Assembly: GCF_020171315.1 (NCBI RefSeq)
Contig: NZ_JAIUZP010000016.1
Coordinates: 1-64,000 of the forward strand
Origin: Pseudooceanicola nanhaiensis
Lineage (GTDB): Bacteria > Pseudomonadota > Alphaproteobacteria > Rhodobacterales > Rhodobacteraceae
DNA: 64,000 nt
Direction of reading: 5' to 3'
A program made the position numbers and the translations under genes. Position 1 is the stretch's first letter, and each line of letters opens with the position of its first letter. The notes below the pieces were generated by a model. That model was not told the origin of the DNA. It worked only from the letters and a program-made list of their open reading frames with translations, and searched no databases. Positions 9,801-17,203 of the stretch are shown in pieces.

Positions 9801-12800
9801 TGTTCTTCAGGATGATCGTGCCGCGGCCGGTGGTCATCTCCACGTCGTCGCCGTTCTGCACGAAGAGCGAGAAGAGGTAATCGGCCGCGCCGTTGAAGGT
9901 GCTGAGGTCCAGCTTGTCCAGCAGCGGGTCGAAATCCATGATGATGTTCGTGCCCGTGCCCGGGGTGGCCACGACGGCGGCCTCGCCGTCCTCCATGTAC
10001 TGGCCGCTGATGTAGGTGTGGTTGTTGCCGATCACGTAGATGTCCGACACGGCCTCGGTGGCCGCGGCCAGGCCGTCGCCGCTGGCCAGCAGCGAGTTGC
10101 CGTAGTCGAAGATCCAGTCGACCTTCTCCTCCCAGCTCGCGGTGCCCTCGTAGGCCCCTTCGAGGCTGTCGAGCGCGAGGACATAGGCATGCAGCGCCAC
10201 GCTGCGGTCGCCGAAGATGACGTTGTCGCTGCCGCCGGACGAGATGATGTCATGGCCCGCGCCGCCCAGCAGGCGGGTGCCGCCCTCGATCGAGAGCGTA
10301 TCCTCGTTGGCATCCACGGTCTCGGCCCGCGCCATCGAGCCGTCGACGTAGTCGTTGCCCGCGCCGCCGTCGAGGAAGCCGGTGAAGTCGAAGGCCCAGA
10401 CCACGTCGTTGCCGTCGCCGCCGTTGATGCCGGTCACGCCCCAGTCGGGGCCGGTGGTCACCGTCAGGTCGGCCACGGTCTGGGTCGGCAGCAGCTTGCT
10501 GGTGAAGACGATCACGTCATCATCCGCGCCGCCGTCCATGTAGCGGTCGCGGCCGTGGTTGGCCTCCATGTAGTCGTCGCCCGCGCCGCCGAAGACCACG
10601 TCGTCGTACTGGTCGCCGAAGACGTAGTCATCGCCGTCGCCGCCATGCACGAGGTCGTCGCCCCAGTTGCCGCTGACATGGTCCTCGCCCAGGCCGCCGA
10701 AGACCTGGTCGTTGCCGTAGAAGCCGCCGACCGTGTCCTCGCCTTCCTCGCCCCAGACGGTGTCGTCGCCGTCCTGGCCGTTGGCATAGTCGCTGCCCTT
10801 GCCGGTGAAGATCAGGTCGTTGCCGGTGCCGCCCAGCAGGATCAGGTCGTCGCCGCCGCCCGCGATCAGCGTGTCGTCGCCATCCTCGCCGTTCAGCGTG
10901 TCCGAGCCGCGCCCCGCGGTCAGCAGGTCGTTGCCGCTGCCGCCGGCCAGCACGTTGCTGCCCTCGCCGCCGTCCAGCGTGTCGTTGCCCGCGCCGCCGT
11001 AGACGGAATCGTCCCCTTCGCCGGCCACGAGGCTGTCGTTCCCGCCGACGGGATCCTCCTCGTCGTCGCCGACCATCAGGTCGTTGCCGTCACCGCCGTC
11101 CAGCGTGTCGCTGCCCTCGCCGCCGAACATCGTGTCATTGCCCAGGCCGCCGTTCAGCGTGTCGTTGCCGAGGTTGCCGAACATCGAGTCGTCGCCGGCC
11201 TGGCCGATCAGCGTGTCCCGGCCATCGCCGCCCCAGAGCGTGTCGAAGCCCTTGCCGCCGCGCAGCCGGTCGTTGCCGTCGTTGCCCTCTAGGCTGTCGG
11301 CACCCTTGCCGCCTTCAAGCTGGTCGTTGCCCTCGTTGCCGAAGGCGGTGTCGTCACCGTCGCCGGCCTCGATCGTGTCGTTGCCGTCGTTGCCCGCGAT
11401 CAGGTCGTTCTCGGTGTAACCGTCCAGGAAGTCGGCGCCCTCGCCGCCATAGAGCGTGTCGTTGCCGACGCCGCCCTGCAGCGTGTCGTCGCCGAGGTTG
11501 CCGATGAGGCTGTCGTCGCCGCCCTGGCCCACCAGCGTGTCGTTGCCCTGGCCGCCGACCAGCGTGTCGAAGCCCTTGCTGCCGCGCAGCCGGTCGTCGC
11601 CCGCGCCACCGTCGAGGCTGTCGGCGCCCTTGTCGCCCTCGAGGCTGTCGTTGCCGTCGCCCCCGAAGGCGGTGTCGTCGCCTTCGCCGGTCTCGATCAG
11701 GTCATCGCCCAGGTCCCCGACCATCAGGTCGTTGCCCACGAGCCCTTCGAGGTAGTCGTCGCCCGCGCCGCCGTAGAGCGTGTCGTCGTTCCAGCCCCCC
11801 AGCAGCGTGTCGTTGTCATCGCCGCCGATGAGGCTGTCATAGCCGCCGCCGCCGACCAGCGTGTCGCTGCCCGCGCCGCCCAGAAGGGTGTCGTTCTGGG
11901 TGCCGCCGCGCAGCCGGTCGTTGCCCGCGGCCCCGTCGAGGCTGTCGTCGCCGTCGTCGCCGTCGATCTGGTCGTCGCCCGCACCGCCATAGGCGCTGTC
12001 GTTGCCCAGGCCCCCGGTGATGATGTCCACCGACCCGAGGGTATCGTCGCCGTTGTCGCCGATCAGCGTGTCGTCGCCGTCGCCGCCATCCAGCGTGTCG
12101 GCCCCGGCGCCACCGGCGAGGCTGTCGTTGCCACCGCCGCCCAGCAGGCTGTCGGTGCCGTCCTCGCCGAACATGCTGTCATTGCCGGCCCCGCCCACGA
12201 GGGTGTCGTTGCCCTCGTTCGCATTCATCAGGTCGTCGCCGTCATCGCCCTGCAGCCGGTCGTTGCCGGTGCCGCCGAAGAGGCTGTCATTGCCGTCGCC
12301 GCCGAACAGACGGTCGTCGTCGGCCGCCCCGGTCAGCATGTCGTTGCCGGCCCCGCCCGACATCGTGTCGCGCCCGGCCTCGCCATAGAGTTCATCGTCC
12401 CCGGCGCCGCCGTCGAGGCTGTCGCTGCCGCCGCCGCCGTTCAGCGTGTCGTTGCCCGCGTCCCCCAGCAGCGTGTCCGCGCCGTCGCCGCCCACCAGCA
12501 GGTCGCCCTCGCTGTCGGTGCCGCTGGCCGAGGCACTCTGCAGCAGGTCGTCGCCGGTGCCGCCATAGAGGCTGTCGATCCCGCCGCCGCCGATCAGCGT
12601 GTCATCGTCGTTGTTGCCATAGATCTCGTCGTTGCCGCTGCCGCCGTCGAGGCTGTCGTCGCCGTCATCGCCCACCAGCAGGTCATTGCCCGCGCCGCCC
12701 AGCAGCGTGTCCGCAAAGGCCCCGATGCCACCGCGCAATTCGTCGTCGCCGTCGCCCCCGTCGAGCAGGTCGCGGCCGTTGCCGCCCTTCAGCGTATCGC

Positions 12801-13044
12801 TGCCGCCCTGGCCGCTCAGGGTGTCGTCCCCGTCATAGCCTTCCATGAGGTCGTCGCCGGAGGTCCCGTCGAGACTGTCGTCCCCGGCGGTGCCGGGCAC
12901 GGTGGTGATCGCGTCCACGGGCACAGTGAGGGCCGCTGAGGCCAGCGTGGCGGTGGCGCTGCTGCGCTCTGCTTCACCGATTTCGGAAATGACGTTCGAA
13001 TCCAGTTCGTCGGCGACAATCGTCGATTGCGTCGGCATACCCAT
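6898..13044 (-). CDS. Giant RTX calcium-binding protein, 2048 residues
   Basis: Most of the protein is uninterrupted RTX nonapeptides (GGxGxDxLx), well over a hundred copies by eye, which fold as parallel beta-rolls when Ca2+ is bound. No classical signal peptide is present. The C-terminus ends in an acidic and hydrophobic tail (last residues DDFLFV), typical of a type I secretion signal. Two non-RTX islands interrupt the repeats: about bases 9,500-10,330 and a shorter one near 8,975-9,190 (TLEEFRTWVITQWF and RPEFYDPAVNGSWYD). No protease or lipase motif was seen, so an adhesin or matrix protein is more likely than an enzyme. Start: ATG at 13044 or two codons later; AGGG upstream fits either. 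It shares a 377-bp divergent region with the sulfotransferase operon. No ABC exporter is encoded nearby. Confidence 0.9.
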   Translation of the reverse strand: MGMPTQSTIVADELDSNVISEIGEAERSSATATLASAALTVPVDAITTVPGTAGDDSLDGTSGDDLMEGYDGDDTLSGQGGSDTLKGGNGRDLLDGGDGDDELRGGIGAFADTLLGGAGNDLLVGDDGDDSLDGGSGNDEIYGNNDDDTLIGGGGIDSLYGGTGDDLLQSASASGTDSEGDLLVGGDGADTLLGDAGNDTLNGGGGSDSLDGGAGDDELYGEAGRDTMSGGAGNDMLTGAADDDRLFGGDGNDSLFGGTGNDRLQGDDGDDLMNANEGNDTLVGGAGNDSMFGEDGTDSLLGGGGNDSLAGGAGADTLDGGDGDDTLIGDNGDDTLGSVDIITGGLGNDSAYGGAGDDQIDGDDGDDSLDGAAGNDRLRGGTQNDTLLGGAGSDTLVGGGGYDSLIGGDDNDTLLGGWNDDTLYGGAGDDYLEGLVGNDLMVGDLGDDLIETGEGDDTAFGGDGNDSLEGDKGADSLDGGAGDDRLRGSKGFDTLVGGQGNDTLVGQGGDDSLIGNLGDDTLQGGVGNDTLYGGEGADFLDGYTENDLIAGNDGNDTIEAGDGDDTAFGNEGNDQLEGGKGADSLEGNDGNDRLRGGKGFDTLWGGDGRDTLIGQAGDDSMFGNLGNDTLNGGLGNDTMFGGEGSDTLDGGDGNDLMVGDDEEDPVGGNDSLVAGEGDDSVYGGAGNDTLDGGEGSNVLAGGSGNDLLTAGRGSDTLNGEDGDDTLIAGGGDDLILLGGTGNDLIFTGKGSDYANGQDGDDTVWGEEGEDTVGGFYGNDQVFGGLGEDHVSGNWGDDLVHGGDGDDYVFGDQYDDVVFGGAGDDYMEANHGRDRYMDGGADDDVIVFTSKLLPTQTVADLTVTTGPDWGVTGINGGDGNDVVWAFDFTGFLDGGAGNDYVDGSMARAETVDANEDTLSIEGGTRLLGGAGHDIISSGGSDNVIFGDRSVALHAYVLALDSLEGAYEGTASWEEKVDWIFDYGNSLLASGDGLAAATEAVSDIYVIGNNHTYISGQYMEDGEAAVVATPGTGTNIIMDFDPLLDKLDLSTFNGAADYLFSLFVQNGDDVEMTTGRGTIILKNTLLSDLTTDIFDLDGLSADGTGSFMDDFIEVGVPPVIADEPADEEIQVVILDDTSESFDESNAHDHTWFMSSLTLEEQFTLDGTAQSLGFGDDIYFDNDEGNSLAGNAGRDIMVMFGGDDDIHGDDKPDFLLGGVGDDLSEGNRGDDMMWGESGHDLLMGGFGNDWLDGGADNDALTGDFGDDFLVGGGGDDGIDGGYGDDLIRGDASFTLEEFRTWVITQWFETTLEDYDPAVHSAGYFDLENLQIRPEFYDPAVNGSWYDIIIPALATLGDVADGDDVLYGGFGNDTIYGNGGDDILKGGQGTDWLDGGTGGDSIYGWSGDDTILGGGGDDLASGDAGEDSITLGIGNDTGQGGDGRDTIHGEAGMDVLLGGADEDLLYGGIGADTLNGNDGDDTLYGEEGDDRLFGEDGADTLEGGDGNDTMVGGAGNDTMIGEAGADSLFGDEGEDTLDGGDGNDTMVGGADDDTLIGGTGDDELYGDAGDDELYGNADDDLLVGGGGDDTVLGGLGNDEIYGGAGNDSLLGEDGNDEIWTGDGQDSVWGGLGNDTLGGEAGNDLIRGEDGDDLLTGGDDEDTLIGGIGDDTLNGQSGDDYVLGEDGNDSLFGDAGSDTLVGDKGLDTLRGGGGSDVLTGDAGNDELYGDEGDDSLDGGAGDDFVLGGAGRDTLLGDIGNDTMWGGLGNDTLQGGDGDDSLGGEDGADRILGEAGSDTLIGGDGNDTLNGGGDGDDLFGGTGNDVLIGGVGADSLLGQDDDDVLDGGAWLDTLRGGAGDDSLDGGDDADELYGDAGNDTLLGGDGDDFLVGGDDQDSLDGGGGNDTLWAGAGDDTVLGGGGLDSLYGEQGDDLLVGGGLNDGIFGGAGADTLEGQGGNDLLSGGDGADVFVFSGADFGNDTLDGFSTAAYNADHDVLQFVTGNGEATSFAEFIAASTQVGSDVIYDMDGDGVNTITIQGTYLGNMTSDDFLFV

Positions 13045-13421
13045 ACCCTATGTGTCCATTACGTGGATTTGTTGTCTATCTGTGTGCAAGGCTCGAAGTG
13101 CAGCGCCCCATCGTGTTTTGACGCTATTTAGCCACAGAGGTTGACGCTGTGGAAACCATGCTATCCCGGCCCCGGGCCATTCTGACCCGCACATGAGTCC
13201 GTTTTGCCACGGTTATCGGGCCAAATTGGGGCCGCAACGGTCATCTGGCGGGCTGTTTCTCTGGCGCAATTGTGGCGAATTCGGACACGGTCCGGCGGGT
13301 CCTGTCCGAGGGCGCCAGCCACTGCTTGACCCCCGGGCCGGTTATACGGCACTGATAGGCCGCCTGCCTCGGCCTGGGGCGCCCACTTCCAGAGAGACGC
13401 CTCTCGCGACGTTAGCCGGAC
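13045..13421. other. Divergent promoter region between giant RTX gene and sulfotransferase operon
   Basis: No coding frame is supported in 377 bp. The hexamer TTGACG occurs twice 23 bp apart (near 13117 and 13140), and the segment next to the RTX start is AT-richer than average. It must hold the promoters of both flanking transcription units; I cannot place them precisely. Confidence 0.5.
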
Positions 13422-14504
13422 ATGTCAAAGACACTTTATATTCACATCGGCCACTACAAGACCGGTACGACCGCCCTGCAGATTTTCTTCGACGAGGAGA
13501 CCGAGCTTCTGACCGAAGCCGGGGTCGAGTATCCCCGCGTCCGGTTCTACTACTCGAAGCATTCCGATTTCGCCTTCTCCATCCTGCGCGCCGCAGGGGT
13601 CGAGAAGATGATGTACGACTATACCAATCCCACCCCGCCGCAGGAGATGTGGGACGAGCTCTATGCCCACATCCGGGAGAGCACGTTCGACACCACGCTG
13701 ATCAGCTCCGAGGAATTCATCCGCCTGGGCCAGTTCGACCGGTCGCGCGAGATCCTGAAGCAGATGCTGGCCCGCAAGCCCGATGACCTCGAGATCAAGG
13801 TCGTGGCCTACCTGCGGTCGCCCGGGGCGCACCTGCGCTCGTGGTACAACCAGCTGATCAAGATGAACCACCCGGTCCCCGACCTGAACGCCGCGGTCAT
13901 GGGCGAGATCGAGGAAATCCACTACGACTACCGCCACGCGCTCGAACCCTGGGTCGAGGCGCTGGGGGCGGAGAACGTCATCGTCCGGCCCTACCGGCAC
14001 GACCGCAAGAACCCGGCCGCGCTGCACCAGGACTTCATGAAGATCTTCGGCGTCGATCTGCCCGCCCGCCGGGTGCGCCACACCACCGATCCCAACCCGC
14101 GTCTCGACGACCGGGTGATCGAGCTGGTGCGGATGATGCAGAACTCGAAATTCCCGCGCCCGACGATCAACGCGATCCTCAGCCAGGCCGACCTCTATTT
14201 CGCCCAGCAGGACGAACAGGTCGTCCGCAAGCCCGACCAGATGGCCGCAGCCCGCGCGGCGGCCGCCGAGGGGCTCGATTGGTTGGCAGAATTGCCCGGG
14301 GGCGCGCCCCATGCAGAACATTTCCGGCGCAATCTGCCGCAGCCGGTCGACCCTGCCGAAGTCGAACTCTACACTATGATCGGCTTCGTCTTTTCAGAAC
14401 TCATCCTGCTCCGGCAGCGGATCAACCGGATGAACCCGGAAGACATGACCGAACGGGTCAGCCGGCTTGAAAAGCAACTCACGGAGATCAGTGCGAAGAT
14501 ATGA
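13422..14504 (+). CDS. Sulfotransferase-family protein
   Basis: A 360-residue P-loop protein. The N-terminal strand and loop HIGHYKTGTTALQ (residues 8-20) match the 5'-phosphosulfate-binding loop of PAPS-dependent sulfotransferases, with K13 as the expected catalytic lysine. VVAYLRSPGAHLRSWYNQ (about 127-144) supplies the Arg and Ser of the 3'-phosphate-binding site. The last 20 residues (RVSRLEKQLTEI) can form a short coiled coil. It is the first gene of a rightward unit and overlaps the next gene by 4 bp (ATGA), so they are probably translationally coupled. Closest relatives in the window are at 20871 and 48663. The sulfate acceptor is most likely a surface glycan, by context. Confidence 0.8.
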   Translation: MSKTLYIHIGHYKTGTTALQIFFDEETELLTEAGVEYPRVRFYYSKHSDFAFSILRAAGVEKMMYDYTNPTPPQEMWDELYAHIRESTFDTTLISSEEFIRLGQFDRSREILKQMLARKPDDLEIKVVAYLRSPGAHLRSWYNQLIKMNHPVPDLNAAVMGEIEEIHYDYRHALEPWVEALGAENVIVRPYRHDRKNPAALHQDFMKIFGVDLPARRVRHTTDPNPRLDDRVIELVRMMQNSKFPRPTINAILSQADLYFAQQDEQVVRKPDQMAAARAAAAEGLDWLAELPGGAPHAEHFRRNLPQPVDPAEVELYTMIGFVFSELILLRQRINRMNPEDMTERVSRLEKQLTEISAKI

Positions 14505-16042
14505 GAATCCTGTTCTACAACTGGGTCGACTACCTGGACGACGAAAAGCGCGGGGGCGGGGTCAGCGTCTATCAGCGCAACCTGATCCGGGAACTGGACG
14601 CCGATCCGGAGACCGAATGCTATTTCCTCTGCTCCGGCATTTCCTACGACGTGCTGTCCGACGCGCCCCGCTGGGAGCGCATCAAGCACGGCCCTTCCGA
14701 GAACCGCGAGCGCCGCTTCGAGATCGTCAATTCCGGCGTTCTCTCGCCCGCGCACCACGCCTTCGGTGACGAACGCCAGCTCGACGAGCCGGCGACGGAA
14801 GAGATTTTCTACGATTTCCTGCGCAAGCACGGGCCCTTCGACGTCGTGCATTTCAACAACATCGAGGGCCTGCCCGCCACGGTGCTGCAACTGCGTGACC
14901 ACTTCCCCGACACCAAGGTGATCTTCGCCCTGCACAACTACTTCCCGGTCTGCCCGCAGGTGAACCTGTGGTTCCAGGAGAAGGAAAACTGCACCGACTA
15001 CGACAAGGGTCGGAAATGCGAGGTCTGCCTGCCCCACCGCCATGACCAGCGCGTCGTGCGGCTGGCCAACTCGGTGGCCTACAACCTGAAGAAACGCGGC
15101 ATCCGTCCCGGCACCCGGACCTTCGACCGGGCCTTCATGCCCGGCATGCGCATGGCCGGCCGGGCGTTGCGCTTCTACGGGCGCCGCTTCGGCAAATCCG
15201 GGCCCAAGCTCGCGGATCCGAACGCCGGCAAGCTGCTGCAGCGGGTCGAGATGGGCCATCACAAGTATGTCCGCCACCGGGAGAAGATGGTCGAGGCGAT
15301 CAACAAGAACTGTGACCGGGTGCTCTGCGTCTCGGACCGGGTCGGCGTGGTCGCGGCCAAGTTCGGCGTCGATCCCGCGCTGCTGACGACCTCCTACATC
15401 GGCACGCTGCACGCGGAGAAATTCGCCGAGACCCGCGCCCGGGACACGATCCTGAAGGCCGACGGCACGCTGACCATCGCCTACCTGGGCTACATGCGGC
15501 GCGACAAGGGCTTCTTCTTCCTGCTCGACGCGCTCGAGGCCCTGCCGGACGAGATGGCCGAGCGGATCAACCTCGTGATCGCCTCGCGGATGATCGACCA
15601 GGCCACGGCGGAACGGATCGCCCGGCTGAGCGACCAGTTCCGCTCGGTGCTCCATGCGGACGGCTACAGCCACGACAACCTCGACGAGCTGCTCTCGGAG
15701 GTCGATCTGGGCGTGATCCCGGTGCTCTGGGAAGACAACCTGCCCCAGGTGGCGATCGAGATGCATGCCCGCCACATCCCCCTGCTGACCTCCGACCTGG
15801 GCGGCGCGCAGGAGCTGGGCAATTGCAGCGACTTCGTCTTCACCGCCGGCGACCGGCGTGATTTCCAGCGCAAGATCAACCACATCCTCGACGGCGTGAC
15901 CGATCCGGCAGACTACTGGCGCTCTGCGATGGCGCCCAAGTCGATGGCCGAACACGTGGCCGAGCTGCGCGAGATCTACACCGATGGTGTCACGCCCGCG
16001 CAGGGGACCGATCCGGAAGATCAGGATCTCAAGGCCGGCTGA
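14501..16042 (+). CDS. Glycosyltransferase, group 1 / GT4-like
   Basis: A 513-residue enzyme with two Rossmann-like halves (GT-B). The N-terminus MRILFYNWVDYL followed by RGGGVSVYQRNL is the usual opening of GT4 enzymes. The C-terminal half contains LTIAYLGYMRRDKG, VDLGVIPVLWEDNLPQVAIE and the Gly-rich TSDLGGAQEL, matching the donor-binding region. It should transfer a sugar from a nucleotide donor to a growing glycan at the cytoplasmic membrane face. Its start overlaps the stop of the upstream sulfotransferase, and a PF03567-type sulfotransferase follows 13 bp downstream, so sugar addition and sulfation appear co-expressed. Donor and acceptor cannot be read from the sequence. Confidence 0.85.
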   Translation: MRILFYNWVDYLDDEKRGGGVSVYQRNLIRELDADPETECYFLCSGISYDVLSDAPRWERIKHGPSENRERRFEIVNSGVLSPAHHAFGDERQLDEPATEEIFYDFLRKHGPFDVVHFNNIEGLPATVLQLRDHFPDTKVIFALHNYFPVCPQVNLWFQEKENCTDYDKGRKCEVCLPHRHDQRVVRLANSVAYNLKKRGIRPGTRTFDRAFMPGMRMAGRALRFYGRRFGKSGPKLADPNAGKLLQRVEMGHHKYVRHREKMVEAINKNCDRVLCVSDRVGVVAAKFGVDPALLTTSYIGTLHAEKFAETRARDTILKADGTLTIAYLGYMRRDKGFFFLLDALEALPDEMAERINLVIASRMIDQATAERIARLSDQFRSVLHADGYSHDNLDELLSEVDLGVIPVLWEDNLPQVAIEMHARHIPLLTSDLGGAQELGNCSDFVFTAGDRRDFQRKINHILDGVTDPADYWRSAMAPKSMAEHVAELREIYTDGVTPAQGTDPEDQDLKAG

Positions 16043-16055
16043 GGAGATCAGCACC

Positions 16056-16910
16056 ATGTCGTCGACGGTCTTCAACATCGCCTCGGCGCGCCATCCGCAG
16101 AAGCAGCGGCGCGCCAAGGACTTCTACACCGACCACGAGGCGCTCCTCGTGGACGAGAAGGATGCCTACAGCTTCCTCGACTACATCTTCACGCCGGCGG
16201 ACAAGAGCTGGGCCTACCTGCCCTCGGGCAAGACGGGCACCAGCTCGACCCTCGCCTTCCTGTTCCACCTGACGACAGGGCACCCGCTCACGGCCCATCT
16301 CCAGCAGCTGAACGGGATGAACCCGGATCAGGCGGCCCACGAGCTGCACCGCACCATGGTCTTCTGCTCCCTGCTGGCGCGCGGCGACAAGATCCGGCCC
16401 GCACGCTACCTGCAGAGAACCCTGAAGCTCGCCACCGTACGGGACCCGATGGCCCGGGCGATCTCGGGGTTCCGCTACCTCTGCCAGGCGGATGCGCGGG
16501 GCATGACCCAGTTCTACACCGACCGGGCGCGGATGTCGGCGCTGACCGGCTTCGACTGGAACCGGCATCCCGATACGCCCGAGGGCTTCGAGCGGTTCCT
16601 CGACTACCTCCGGATCGACCTCGTCCACCACGCCGACCGCCCGGTGGATTCCCATTTCCGGCCGCAGGTGCTGAACATCCGCCCCGCCCTGTTCGTGCCC
16701 GATCTGATCGGGCGCTGCGAGGATCTGGGCGCCTTCTTCACCGCGATCGCCGACCGGCTTGGCCGGGCGCTGCCCGAGGGCGCGCTGGAGGCCCCGGCCC
16801 GCAACCGCGGCACCGGTCCCGAACGGGCGGATCTCGTCTCCCAGCAGGCCCGGCAGCTTGTCGCCGAGATCTTCGCCGCGGACTACGAGGCCTTCGGCTA
16901 CGACCTGTGA
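16056..16910 (+). CDS. Sulfotransferase, PF03567 (carbohydrate sulfotransferase) type
   Basis: A 284-residue protein. AYLPSGKTGTSSTLAFLFH carries the PAPS-binding loop with the catalytic-type lysine, and LATVRDPMARAISGFRYLC is the typical 3'-phosphate-binding block (R-D-P then S-x-F) of the carbohydrate sulfotransferase group, which includes the chondroitin and dermatan enzymes. The ATG at 16056 is chosen because GAGGAG precedes it and the protein N-terminus then fits. An upstream in-frame extension would overlap the previous gene heavily. It is the last gene of the 13.4-16.9 kb unit, followed by hairpins. Likely substrate: hydroxyls on the exported polysaccharide (inference). Confidence 0.82.
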   Translation: MSSTVFNIASARHPQKQRRAKDFYTDHEALLVDEKDAYSFLDYIFTPADKSWAYLPSGKTGTSSTLAFLFHLTTGHPLTAHLQQLNGMNPDQAAHELHRTMVFCSLLARGDKIRPARYLQRTLKLATVRDPMARAISGFRYLCQADARGMTQFYTDRARMSALTGFDWNRHPDTPEGFERFLDYLRIDLVHHADRPVDSHFRPQVLNIRPALFVPDLIGRCEDLGAFFTAIADRLGRALPEGALEAPARNRGTGPERADLVSQQARQLVAEIFAADYEAFGYDL

Positions 16911-16911
16911 A

Positions 16912-16946
16912 CCGGCCACATGACGCTGGCCGGGGGTGTCCCCCGG
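16912..16946 (+). terminator. Double hairpin after the sulfotransferase unit
   Basis: Two adjacent inverted repeats follow the stop at once: CCGGCCA/TGGCCGG (16912-16933, 8-nt loop) and CCGGGGG/CCCCCGG (16930-16946, 3-nt loop). They overlap, so they may be alternatives. The second is strong but lacks a T-run. Confidence 0.5.
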
Positions 16947-17203
16947 CGCTCGTGCCTTGTATCTGGCAACGTTGACCGACATACTCGGGGCAAGCTCATC
17001 CTTTCATGCACAAAAGTCGAATTCGCCATGTCCATCCCTTTTCAGGAACCGTCCGTTACATGGCCCTCCATTGATCTCGCTCCGCCCCGGCTGACCCGCT
17101 CGTTCCGGCCCCGCCCGTTCCGGAACCGCCCGATCGGGTCCCGTCCGATCACCGGACGCCGGTAGCGCCCTCCTCATTCCCACAGCAACTCAAGAGGATC
17201 GCA

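Noticed and set aside
7078-11292. Plus-strand open frame of 1404 codons
   Set aside because: Antisense of the giant RTX gene; VVAxAAxQRV repeats are the complement of GGxGxD codons.
16920-17165. Possible 81-residue gene
   Set aside because: Starts inside terminator-like hairpins, has no ribosome site, and its second half is a low-complexity Arg/Pro run.
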